DNA of 60,000 nucleotides from the NCBI GenBank assembly GCA_914767715.1, contig OU612074.1, forward strand, positions 9,007,501 to 9,067,500, in the 5' to 3' direction. The notes under the pieces are model-generated. The model was not told the origin of the DNA, searched no databases, and saw nothing but the letters and a program-made list of their open reading frames with translations. Source of the stretch: Membranipora membranacea (lineage: Eukaryota; Bryozoa; Gymnolaemata; Cheilostomatida; Membraniporidae). The position numbers and the translations under genes were made by a program. Each line of letters begins with the position of its first letter. The stretch's first letter is position 1. Shown piece by piece: positions 1 to 11,664 of the stretch.

Positions 1-2171
1 CATTTTAATTTACAATAAATTACAATAAACAATGACCAACTAATGGGATGTGTCCAGGTATGTGGGGTTACGCTTTGCAGTCTTGTTGAGTGTCAATGGA
101 GAGAGTAAAAGAGTGGTGCTATTGACTATTGACTCTGCACTGCGCCTTACGTTGAATTTGATTCGGTTTGATATATTTATTTCTGACTAGCCATTAACAC
201 ATTTTCAGCAAAGTGACAATAACACAAAATATAGTTTTTTTTTATAAGTTTGCTTATGATATACTGTAGACTTAGGTATGTTTTAATACCTTTGCTATCG
301 TAATGGGTTAGAACCGTGTGAATCATTCATCTCATTGCAATAACTAGTTTTTGTGTATTTTGAACTCTCATGTGCCAAGCCCAGAATTTAAAGAAACAAC
401 AGATATTGTTTATTTTATATCGTAAACACAAAGCTGACCAGTTATTTAGCAATACAAAATGTGCATGTCCGAATGCAGCGAATTTAGCGAAGTTTGACCT
501 GAAATCTTATCCTTTTGAAACTGCCTGAAACTGTATCTTCCTGGTTTTTAATGGTGCTTCCAACACTGTCACAGAATATTAGCTTACTTTCACGCTGACT
601 AATAAGGGTATTATACCAAAGAATATGAAAGATGAGCGGCTTTAGATATGGCAAAACTATTTTGACCTGAAATCTTACCTTCTTAGAATTTGTAGCCTTG
701 TGGCCTCAATTCTTGATATCCTGTAACAAAAATCATTCATTTCAGCAAGAGATCTATTCGTAATAAACTCACTACCTCAAACTTAACGAACCACTGTCCA
801 CCAACCTAACAATGGCAACACCGCCAGTGCCACAGCACTTGTTGTCCCTACCAATCTATAACGCAAAACCGCAGAGTCATTTGCCGACCTAGATCATGTA
901 AGAAATGTTCTTTGCCGTGCATAGTCAATAAGCCATTCCTGGTTGGCCCACTATCTGACCTACATATAAGAATCATATTGAATAATATATCGAAATCATG
1001 TCACATGGGAATTTGTCTTGGAGTGAATCCAGTTTATATGCATCTGTTAATATACAGCGTAAAATGGAAAATTTATATATATACAGTAACCGGTTTATCA
1101 ATATAAAAAAAATGATAATAATTTATCATTCTTACTGGCGAGCTGAATCCAGATTCATTCTCCCTAGCAGAACCAGCTTTAAATCTTATGTTAAAATTGT
1201 TGACAAAAATAGAAAACAGTTTCTTTCCAAATATACTACTGTTTTCCACCACCATAAAGCGAGAAAGATCCACCATATTTACATCTAATGTTTGTGAGTG
1301 ATATCTGCCAGCTGCTAAGGAAGGGTATTCAAGAGTGGTAATGTATATCTATGAGCAAGAACGTACAGTTTACAAAAATAAAACATTCAATATGTTCTAT
1401 TGTCTTAGACACAAACATTCAAAAGACAAAGTAACAATCAATTTATTGTGCAAAAATTCAACTAGTCTTTCGCGCCTTCTCGGAGCTGGAGAAAACGCCT
1501 ACTAAGGCATTAAACTTGTGGTGGGACAATTATTAAGAAATTGTGTGGCAAGGGAATACGTCGGCTTTATATATAAACAAGACAATATCACTGGAAAAGG
1601 CCAATGGGTAAAGGGAATAAGAGGTGTAAAAAAAACAGAGATAGAAATAATTGCACTAGGGAAGAGATAGAATGAGATTTAGCTAGGTCTTCTAAAGACC
1701 TAATTAAATAACTCAGATCAAGGTTTAGGAGGTAACGCTGACATCACTATCACACTATTTAGCATGTGTTTCTTTGATTGCTTAAGTCACTTAAGTTTGA
1801 TAACCTCATGCGTGCCCGCCCCTAATTCTGGAAATAGACCTCAGATCCTCAGCCCAAATTTCTTGTGATAGCACTCAAGGAAAATGAATGAATTCTCCCT
1901 CAATCTTCAAAGATATACATGTAATAGTATAGCATGTGCCTGGTGTGGTAATAACCAAAAACCTGGCTTTGACTCACTTTGACACAGACTACCAACATAA
2001 CTAACTTAGCAAACTTGCATATCGAGTCGCAATCATAGAGTTTAACAAAACTGGGGAGCACAAAAGGCATCTCAGCGATTTAAAATACAATTTGTAATTT
2101 GGCAGCCTCAATAAAATGTCTTGGGAAGCACAATCTGATGCACCTTCTCTTGCTCTTGTTGTTCCAGGTCA
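1..2171. other. Region without a recognised gene
   Basis: No exon with convincing splice sites and protein similarity was found on either strand. It lies downstream of MCT-A, which ends at 2172 on the minus strand, so its right part should hold the 3' UTR of that gene. The only AATAAA I see for that strand is at 1447-1442, about 725 bp past the stop, and it is weak as an assignment. Open frames near 912-1288 are short and AT-rich and look like chance. Confidence 0.5.
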
Positions 2172-5100
2172 CTATGACTGATGACTGTCCCCGTGGTCTG
2201 ACTGGTGCTGTATGTGATGTAGATGAGGATACTCTGGTCCTGCTGCCTCCTTAATCTTCTCTATAACATCATGCTGCTCACCAGGCATGCGTTCTGATAA
2301 ATAGCATAACGTAAACAATTAAAATATGTATGGAATATTAATAATTGATATTATAAAGTATGAATAATATATTCAAATTTTATTATGGAGTAGAATAAAC
2401 GAGAGAACAGTTACTAGGGATATCATTTGAAGATGTTCAATGCAAACAAAAAATGTTTTTCCTAGATGTATTCAATATCAACGTGACTTTGCAATTTACA
2501 TATAAAGGGTCCCTGAATTTTTAAAACTTTTAGATTATTCCTCAATGAATTTTCGTTTGTTTATGCTGCAAAAAATCACTGGTAAAAAATAAAGTTAAAG
2601 GTTTCAAACCTTGCCGGAATAGCTGGTTGTCCCTGTGCAGTTTGCGCTCTTAGACAAGTAAAGATGTGTTTATTGTGTCACCTATTTTTGGCGCTAAATG
2701 ACAAGCTGAGATATGGACAAAAATTAAGAAACAAAGAACATACCGAGAACCAGTGCCTTTAGAGTAAGACCCTCAGCTGCTCTCGCTTTCTTAGCTTTAA
2801 CGATTGCTACTGGAAGTACCACCAGTGCTCCAAGAATTCCACAGGCTCCAGCAAATATTATACCATACTTTGCAGACGAGACTTTCTCTATTGCACCTGT
2901 ATAAGATAAATCATTATTTTTTTATAATGATTGCTCTAAGTCAATACAACATCATTCAACTACGAAAAAAGGATTTGTATACTTTGTTGGGTCAGTGCTT
3001 CATTTACAAATAAACGGGATCATTATAACTCTGGACTAATCACATAGTTGGATTATGGCAGAAGGATTAAACAGGGTAATCTTAAATCAAACCAGTCACT
3101 AGTTCTAGCAGAGGCTGTGATACCTATAGCATATTTATTGGTCGCTCACATTCACAATGATCCGAATAAGTTTTCCGCTCCCGAGTCGAGCAAAGAATGC
3201 TTAAGATTTCAATGATAGAACTTCAAAAAAGATCTGCCACGGCCGCTATCTTTGACGCTTTCTATTTGCTTATACCACCGCATCAAATCAACCAAAGCGA
3301 ATGAATGACCACGAACCAATGAAAATGGAAGTTGACCTAAATGCCATTCCCATATGTGGATTAACCCTAAAATCAACATGACGTCGACATATGGAAACAT
3401 AGTGAATTACTCACCAGAGATGGGCGCTCCTATGAGTGCCCCAATACCTTCAGCACAAAGATGAAGCCCGAACATCACGGCAAGTTGAGGCGTTCCACAG
3501 AAATCATACAGTACTGCTAACAGGTTAGCTATGAGCGCTCCTTGTCCCAGACCCCACACAGCTGTCAGTGCATAGTACATGGCCTGAAATTATTGGAAGA
3601 GAAAAGTTAAGGTTTCAGAAAGGTGAAAGCTCCGACTGAATCTTATCTAAAGTTGTCGCTATGATTCTTTTGTGACTTTCAGTTACATAAGTTTACTTGC
3701 CGCAAAGAATCTGGACAGATTAGGGTGCAATATGGTGACAAAAAGTCTGGATGTCAAGCGGAAGCAGAACAATAATCTCGTTAGCCAAAATGCCATCGAG
3801 CATTCATTGCAGAGCCAAAATACCAGGGCAAGAAGAATTCTATATTTTATAACACCACATAATAATAATTGACCAAGACCTAAAAATAACTACAATATGC
3901 CACTCTGTCAAAATGCCATGCCAATGCCACATATCAACACATCCCATGATGAAGAAATTTCTATTCTACAAGAGATCATTAATCTCAATTAAGAGTGATA
4001 ACAACAAAACTATTCTGTTCTTCATACTCTCAAAATTAATGATCTCATTAGATTGATTAAAATTCAAAACACTTCTATTATTATAGCCTATTCAAACTGT
4101 TATGGTGTCAATTTTTTGTAATTTTAGCAACTGCAATTTGGGAATGTGTTTGGTGGTGCAGTGACCGGCGTGGCATTTTGACACAATTTGCATGACATAC
4201 AGTGGTATAATATAGGCCATGCACTGTTGTATAATGGTGTTATGTCACAGGCATTGGAACTTTGGATACGACATCATATAGCCATACATAGTTTGTCGAT
4301 TTACACACCTTTCCATTGACGAAAGCAAAAGTGATGGTAGCAAGGCTATACAGGGATATACATGCAACATGCAACCGTAATCTGTCAAAGTCCAGAGAGC
4401 TGGTACCAATGACAATGAGGCAGCCAACAATATTGGACACACCTGCAAGCAGAAAGCAGCTGTCCAATCACCATACCCGCCACTTTTTGAGAGCAACTGC
4501 AGTCATATGGCAAGAGTTTGTCAAGCACCGCAAACTCCCGCCATAGACTATTGCAGCGATAAAACTACCTATTTTATATAGCATAAATATCAGTCTTGAT
4601 TATAAGCAAATTGTCAGCTTATCCCTTAAAACCCAAAAAAAAAGAAGATATACATCGAAAAAAAAAAGTTGGGGTTTGTGGTAAGTAATAATATGTTGTA
4701 GTCCCTTGTGTAAAAAAGACTAGAGGGTGGTATAAGGTGTGAGTGCTTTCCTTGTTAAAGCACAAATGTAATTCGCTCACCAAATAATGTCTAAACGCTA
4801 GTTTGGAATTTGCACCATGTTGTTTGAAATTCGAAGGTCAGCAACATCTTTTCATGTATTAGACAAAATAACCTTCAAATAACCTTCAAATAACTACAGC
4901 AACCCATCACCAAGTTTCCACCTGGCTACCCCACATGAAATATTCATCCCGGCCTTTTGTTAAACCCTATTATTCCTTTGTTGGTTAGAGAGCTTTGAGC
5001 TTGTGCTAACCTTGCTGTTTATGAATGCACATATAACTGTTGCAGAACTGTACAACAGTATGGCTCCAATATGTAAATTGATTCTATTGAACACAACCTT

Positions 5101-8100
5101 GCTCACTGCGACCACACAAAGTGTGCCGACAATGTTTGCTATGCCTAAAAACAAATTGTAGGGAAGGCATTCTTATTAATTGGTCAGGAGTTTTTTTTAT
5201 TGTGGATTAGCTGGCGTAGAGTATGTCGATTAGCAGGTCCCTAAAATGTGGGCAGAATCTTAATTTGCCTGGCAAACAATCACTCCATAAAGATTGGTTT
5301 GCAGACAAATTCGGTATGTTTTTCAATCATCGTCATTTCAAAATTTTGGACTTGTTTGCGAATAATGTCTGGCGTTGTTCATTGGTTTTATGGCCAGGAG
5401 AGAAATCCATTATAAGTCCACTTGAGGTCTGGAAGTGTTAATTCCTCTCACCTATAATTGTGACGCCCAGAGCGACAGCTTCGCTATCCATGTCTGTAGT
5501 GTTCAGTACGAAATCGTTGATGAGGATCAGGAACGTTGTAGTTGTGATATTCCAAAGCAGTCCACTGATCAACAGAGCCCAAACCTATCAATATGAGATA
5601 AGAAATACTATGAATATACATTGAATGCTGATTGTACGTTGTCAGCCACAAGGTAAATGAGTTTGGGAAACAGTTACCCACGCCTAATTTTTTTTAGAAT
5701 TGCATGTATGGAGATTGTAATTTTAAGTTTACTTCGGAGTTTATGAAGTTAAAATCAAAACTTGCAGTTGCTTCTTGCAACTGCTCCTTGGAATTGCAAC
5801 GTGCAACAGCAAGTTGATATCGCATATTGCGATGGCAACATGCAATGGCAACTTGCAATAGCAGCTTGCAATCGATCCATGCTACAAACCAAAATTCACA
5901 ACTGTCCTGATTGGAGGAGGGGAACAATCTAACAATGAAGTCTATCATCGGTTAGGGCACAATAGGTATCACCTCTCACCTTGCCGCTACGAAAAAGTAT
6001 TTTGAAGTCATTGAGCACATTATGCTTTGTGACGGCGCTTTCTGTACTCTCTGAGCTATCCGTGTGTGATGTGTCCTGCTCTGAGTCTTTGTCTCTTTTC
6101 TGATGAGGATCTTTCTCTACTGTCAAATCAATCTGTAATAAAATAGAGAAACAATGTTAGATCAGAGACTATGGATATATCTAAAGTCTCTGGTTAGATC
6201 TCAGAAGGCATTCCTGAAGGCATTTGTGTATTTCATGTCTAAGGCACATTCATTTCTATTATTAGTCTTTATCTTCCATAATTCTTCTTTTACTTATTAT
6301 TTTTTTGTTTTGGCACACTTGGAAGAACATCATCAATATTTAAAAGAAAAAGATTCAGCTATAATATTCCTTTAGATAGAATGATTGTGCAGCACTAGGC
6401 ATAAATACCTCATGGATGAGAAAGAGGGATATTTTCTAACACTACCCCTAATTTTTCCAAAGACTGGCTATGAGTTTATTTAGAATTGAAATATTGCATA
6501 AATACTTCAAAACAAGCTGCCAGACTATATATTGCTTTGGTCTATATTTGGCGCCTTGTTGGCCTTAGTTTGCACACTTGGGACACAAAGCCCAAAAGTG
6601 AGGTGAGCAGAAATATTCACAAAAATTGAAATTTATACTAGTGTGATATCCTTTGAATTCTTAACTTTTGTGTGTGTGAAGGATGGGTACTAAGTAATGG
6701 TAGGGTACTGAAATGCAGGTGAAGAACTAATCGGTTCAGGCGGCTAGCAACAGGTTTTATATATCTTGTTCAATCGTTTCTTCAAAGTATGTGTATAATA
6801 CTAGTTGTCAATTAATAATGTGACAATAATAGTCAAATTTCAACCAAATCATAACAATTAAATGGTGATCAAACTTTGCAAAGTAGGCCAATATGGGGAG
6901 CTTGACCTTGCTAGTTGCTCCAACACTCTAGGATATGACTGCATACCAAACTCAACAAAATTTTTGGACTTCTAGAGGTCCAAGGTTGTTTAGTTTTTTC
7001 AACAAAATTTAGTGGCTCAGGGAACATCTCCATATATAGCTGAGTTGGTAAAAAGCCGTACTCAGGGTCACTAAGGCATGGGTTTGATTCTGTAAACTGA
7101 TTTGACTGTCACTGGTCACTTAAACCTATCATACCTCAAAAGACTAACTGCAAATTCTTTCCCAACCAATTGCTAAGGTTGCAATTCGGATTTGGCAGCT
7201 TGTCAAAACAAGGAAAGTCTACTTACGTCATCAGTATCAAGGGCAGGGTTGTCTTCACCTTTCTTCTGATCTGCTTCCAATTCTGACTGGTTGTCTTTTC
7301 CTTCGAGTTCTCCTTTCTCATGTTCAGTGGCTGCATGAAATGTGTTGACAACTTTGATATCAATATTGACGTATGATAATATTGCACATATGTATTTTAC
7401 ATCCATAGACTGTGACTGTATGTGGTGTTTTTCCAGCCAGGCACACTTATGTTGCATTGTGGGATACACCGTAAACTTTTTTAGAAAAGATAAAGCATGA
7501 AAATTCATTCACTATGTTTCCATATATCGATTTGACACCAGCTTTAAGCTTGATCGATCTATGGGAATAGCATTTAAGTTCACTTCTGCTTGTACTGAAC
7601 GACATTTTTGATGCAAAAAGATATACCGTGTTGATGCTAACATCAACTCAGGCGGCACGGCTGAATGGTTAGCGCTTGCACACAATCCTTCAAAGGATTT
7701 GAAGCAGGAGACCAAGGTTCGAGTCCCGGCCACGGCAGAAGTTTTTTCCATCATGGAAATCGTTAGCATTCAAAATTCAAAATCAGAGTGGACCACTCAT
7801 TCGAGGCATGGAACCATAGTGATTCAAGATGTAGCTCAGAAGTGCTGTGACCTGTGTGGCATCTCATTTGCAGGTAGTTTTCTCTTTAAGTGAGGTGTTT
7901 TGAGTTTGGGGCTTGGAGCTTGGAGCTCATGTAATTAGAGAAAAAAATAAGCATACCTGTGTGGTTGTCTGCCCTTGGTTGGTAGAACAGGATCCCAGCC
8001 ACAATATGGACAGTGTGTAGGATAGCCATTATGCCCATAGCCTGTGAGTATCCGTAGTCGTTCAATAATTTCTGTGATACGATTGGCCACACAGCCATAC

Positions 8101-11100
8101 CAACGTAGTAACCTGAAAACACGAGCTATAATCAAATATCTGTGATAAGTTATAGTCTCTATTTGAGTGATGTGCTATTTTTTTTTAAAACCATGTGATT
8201 TAAAAAACACACACAACTTATCAAGTCAAAATTGGACAAAGTCTTCTCAATTTGTCTGTATTCGGAGTTGCTCCCACTTCACTGGTTGCACCACAGGACC
8301 GCGTGACCAGTGAAGGGGGCACCTGGAATGCAGGCAGATGGGATCAAACTTCTTCTATGTCAAAATGGATATCCATCATTGTTATTTTAAATGCTGCATG
8401 AGAACAGGGGGCATTATCATAATAAGAAATTAATGTTTTTTGAAATAATATAAGAGAATAATTACCATTTTAGCCCTTTCCACATGTTCTGTTTATACCT
8501 TTAACATGATAACACCTGCATTCAAAGACTTGTAGATTCATATGAAATTAATCTTGAAACTCACCAAGAACTGCAAGGGAGAAGGCCAAGTATTTGTGTC
8601 TGTCAAAATGATGAGCCAATATCTCAGATGTAGCCGTGTAGGTTGTTGATACTCCAAATGCTGTAATTAAAATCACAGATATACCGGAGATATTTCATAA
8701 CAACTGCTGGCGACTTAAAAAGAATATTACTAAAGCCACATATAGCACCATGAAGCCCTATAAAGCCCCACAAATGTCTCATTAAGCCTCGAAGAGCCCC
8801 TGCATAGCCAACAAATTATGTTCTTTTTTTCGCTTTCATCAAAATTGTTCCAGGCTTCACCCTCTGGTCAAAGTTTTCAAGTTCGATTATAACCATATAG
8901 GACTGAGAATGGGCTACAGGGATATACAACCATTAGAATTTTCTCTCTTGTGAACTTAGATCTTTGAGGTAGTGCAGGGGAATGCTTCTCACTAACCCTC
9001 TTTTGTGACCCAAGAAGACTAATAAATCTAACTTCCACATATTTAATGTTCACATGTTGACATCTAATGATATTGCGTTGCTTGTTTATGTCCATTTAAC
9101 TTTTTTTTAACATCTTACCTGCCAATACTCCAAACAGAACATAAGCGTGCCATGATTCAGTTGATAGCGAGGATACACCAATGCCAACGATAAGACATAC
9201 ACCGCCCGCAATCTCTGTGATCCTACAGCCAAGCTTCTTCACTAGAACTGAGGCTACAGGACCTGATAAAAAGAGAAAATATGATAAATAGGTTTTTTTC
9301 TGGAACTGTAAACTGCTTGTGAAATGTCTTATGTCTGAAACCAGTTATTACATCAGGGAAAAGTGAACTTCAATACATATTGAATTAAAAGTTGTACTGA
9401 AGTGCATATATATTTTTTTTTATGGATATCATAAGTAAATCTGTTTTTTATGCTATGGCTGCCCACTTTTTCTCAGTAGAAGGTAAGGTGTCCCAAAACC
9501 TCTGACTACCTTTAAATGTTTACTCACCAAACAAGAAAAGCAATCCAGTGTGCACTGAGCCTATGGTACTGCTCTGCTGTAGGGTTATTCCAAACTGAGT
9601 CTGATGTATGATGGTCAAGTTACCTACAACAGAAGTTTACAAGCTATCGCAATTACATACCCTAGATGCGTAAACATCAGCTAGAGTTTAATTTAGCTAG
9701 TTTAAGAGAATTATAAAGATTGTGGGGTAGGTTTGTAAATAGTTCAAAGTTGCTAGCAATAGGCTCCCCTATTTCAAGTTTATTAAAATAGTCAATTTTT
9801 CCTCTTGCGAGCACCTCTGCCATTCTTCAATTGAAGGCAACAAAGTCAGATGCAATCAATATTCTATTTCTTACTTTCATATCCCATAAATATTCCTTCA
9901 TTTGACCGATAATGTTGAAAACACACAAATTTAGATCTTTTTTCTTGACATGACAAGAATGACATGACAAGTATATTAATAGCAAGGTCAAGCTTGATCC
10001 AGTTTGCCTGCATTCGGAATTGCTCCCCTTCCACTGCCAACCACTCAGATTTAGCCCGCGGTACTCAGATTATTGAGTTCAACTCAGACTCAAATTCATC
10101 TAAGTTGGGGAACTCCAGTGACTTTTTATTGGCGATCGAGCTGCTTATGTAAACTGACCTCTGTCACCCTTAAAACCAATGGAATTTATCCCTAATTTAT
10201 CCCTAAATTGCTATCTAGGTTTCTGCAGCCGAAACATGTTGAGAAGGCTATAGCAGTGCCCCAAAAGACCTAAGCTGTTCATGCACAGGGTGTTTTAATA
10301 TGCCACTTCGTGACACGGTATAGGCACGACACAGGAATTTTATCCTCCCAAGTTGAGAGCCATACTTCAATTCACTGTGTCTTTTCATAGCTTGGATGGT
10401 ACAGAGTAGTATCTGCTTGCGACGGCTGCAAAACAGCGAATATGTATAGACGCAGATTAAAATGGCACTCCCTACGATCAAGTTTATTCCTTTTTGGCAG
10501 AGACTTTTTCTCTCTGCATCAGTCAATCTAATGCTATTGTGTATCAGTAGCCCTTAATTTGCAGTATTGAATAAGGGCAGCTTAAAATATTTTGTTTATA
10601 CCTTCAATGCCTCATGACTGAGATTACATAAAAGTCTTTCAAGTTATTTGTGTTTGGTCAGACTTGAAACTGAATAACAAGATTTCTTAGAATTGAATAC
10701 TTCTAAATCCATTGAAGCAAGGTCATTGCTTTTCTTTATCAATGCTGCAGTACAATAATAATGTCTACCCCCTTACATATTAAATATGATTATGTTAACA
10801 ATTTTTTTATCTACATAAACTAGCTGCTGATTTGAACCAGCGGTCAGTCTTCATGCTAACAGAACTTTGAAAAGAATATCGTTTGTATTCATAAAGTTGC
10901 TCTCCTGTTTACTTTTCCGACGGTTTATTTAACACTCGCCGCTGGTATGAGAAATATATCTGCTGCAGATAAAACCTTCATGTATTCAGGGCAAAATAAA
11001 TGATACTAAGCAAAAGATGAAGGATATTTTCAGAATAATTGCTTGTTGCATTACGGGATCGTGTGTAAATACCCTTTCAGACCAGATCCCGGATATACCG

Positions 11101-11636
11101 GGATGGAGTTGCTGCCCCTCAGGACAGTCCTGGTATATTCTGGTGATTTCCAGTCATTCCAATCCCGGCAATATTGGCAAAGATCCTAGTGGCACTGCCG
11201 ATTGGCGATTAGTGCCTGTTATCTGTTTTCGGAAGCTTGCTGCACACTAAAGTACCCTATGGCCTCACCTCTAGGATGCATTTAGTTTTCTAGGATGTAT
11301 CAAACACTCAGTGCAAACATTTCAGGCAACTTGCGTCCCTCTATAGGGGCAGCCGAAACTCTGTTTCGTCATAAACAGGGCCGTGTAAATAGTTGAAAAA
11401 TCAGGAGGAGGCTATGAAACCAGCCGTATTTATCCTCCTGCCTTGTGATTTTGGTATTTTGACTCTTGTTTTTGGCACTAATCGGAAAAAATCTACTCAC
11501 CAAGCAAGGCCAAGCTGAAACCCAGATGCACAGAGTGAGATAAAAACGACATAGCGAGTATCACCCAGGCATATCCACGGTCCTTCTGCAGTGTTGGTCC
11601 TCGCCATACCTTCTTCAAACACTCCGCTACCGCCAT
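2172..11636 (-). CDS. MCT-A: SLC16-like major facilitator transporter with an alternative TM8-TM9 exon
   Basis: Predicted 12-TM plasma-membrane transporter of 531 aa. Coding exons in transcript order: 11636-11501, 9623-9528, 9262-9119, 8660-8565, 8112-7957, 7330-7227, 6132-5980, 5584-5452, then 5144-5011 or 4442-4309, then 3583-3415, 2896-2744, 2293-2172. All have AG/GT borders and join in frame. The ATG (11636) sits in a good context and follows a strong acceptor at 11666-11665, so a leader intron is likely. Residues 19-25 (DRGYAWV) match the MCT TM1 signature in degenerate form. Exons 1-5 carry TM1-6, exons 6-7 a charged cytoplasmic loop (about 210-295, rich in E, D, K and S), exons 8-11 TM7-12, and the last exon a His-rich polar tail. 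The TM1 lysine and the TM8 acidic-x3-Arg pair of classical MCTs are absent, so a different substrate is likely (inference). The substrate is unknown; an orphan SLC16-type role is my best guess. Confidence 0.85.
3240..3404 (-). repeat. Dispersed repeat, copy 1 (shared with 7509-7640)
   Basis: Read on the minus strand it starts with CACTATGTTTCCATAT and is similar to plus-strand 7509-7640 over about 130 bp. Both lie in introns of MCT-A. A related CATGTTTCCATGT end occurs at 49632, which suggests a small inverted-repeat element family. Confidence 0.5.
4309..4442 (-). other. MCT-A alternative exon 9b (TM8-loop-TM9)
   Basis: 134-nt exon encoding 45 residues from GVSNIVGCL to AFVNGK. The acceptor is pyrimidine-rich (CTTTCTGCTTGCAG) and the donor is AAG/GTGTGT. 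Length, phase and domain position equal those of exon 9a, 566 bp upstream in the transcript. Conserved positions include N, IVG, F, R, LH, LYS, AT, AF, N and K. Divergent positions cluster in the first helix and the loop. Either exon completes the frame to the exon at 3583. Confidence 0.8.
5011..5144 (-). other. MCT-A alternative exon 9a (TM8-loop-TM9)
   Basis: 134-nt exon encoding residues 340-384, starting GIANIVGTL and ending AFINSK. The acceptor has a T-rich tract ending TTTTTAG and the donor is AAG/GTTAGC. It enters in phase 1 and leaves in phase 0. It is about 49% identical in protein to exon 9b, its tandem neighbour, with no gaps (22 of 45 positions). Because 134 is not a multiple of 3, including both or neither exon would shift the frame. 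Confidence 0.8.
5750..5880. repeat. Degenerate GCAACTTGCAAT-type low-complexity repeat
   Basis: A run of imperfect 10-14 bp words built from TTGCAACT, GCAACTTGCAAT and their complements. It lies in the MCT-A intron between exons 7 and 8. Confidence 0.5.
7509..7640 (+). repeat. Dispersed repeat, copy 2 (shared with 3240-3404)
   Basis: Begins CACTATGTTTCCATAT and shares blocks such as ATGGGAATAGCATTTAAGTT, with changes, with the inverted complement of 3240-3404. Confidence 0.45.
7649..7740 (+). repeat. tRNA-like sequence (SINE head or tRNA pseudogene)
   Basis: An A-box-like GGCTGAATGGTTAGCGC and a B-box-like GGTTCGAGTCCC are spaced as in a tRNA with a long variable arm. The T stem does not pair properly (CCAAG against CCGGC) and no clean acceptor stem is visible. 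I therefore call a tRNA-derived repeat or relic, not a functional tRNA gene. Confidence 0.4.
8245..8352. mobile_element. Short inverted-repeat element, family M1 (GCAGGCAAA), copy 1
   Basis: Imperfect palindrome whose arms contain GAGTTGCTCC and the complement, with a central GGACCGCGTGACCAGTG and an outer GCAGGCAGATGGGATCAAAC. It lies in an MCT-A intron. The family consensus end is GATCAAGTTTGATCCAGTTT followed by GCCTGCATTC. Confidence 0.6.
9985..10042. mobile_element. Family M1 element, half copy
   Basis: Only the left arm is present: GGTCAAGCTTGATCCAGTTT, then GCCTGCATTC and GGAATTGCTCCCC. No right arm is recognisable. It lies in the first coding intron of MCT-A. Confidence 0.55.
11195..11390 (+). 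repeat. Dispersed repeat shared with 57600-57775, copy 1
   Basis: Shares AGCTTGCTGCACACT, CTATGGCCTCACCTCTA, TTCTAGGAT and CAACTTGC blocks in the same order with 57600-57775. About 180 bp, family unknown. Confidence 0.55.
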
Positions 11637-11664
11637 TGTTCCTCTTTGCTGACTATCTACTGTA

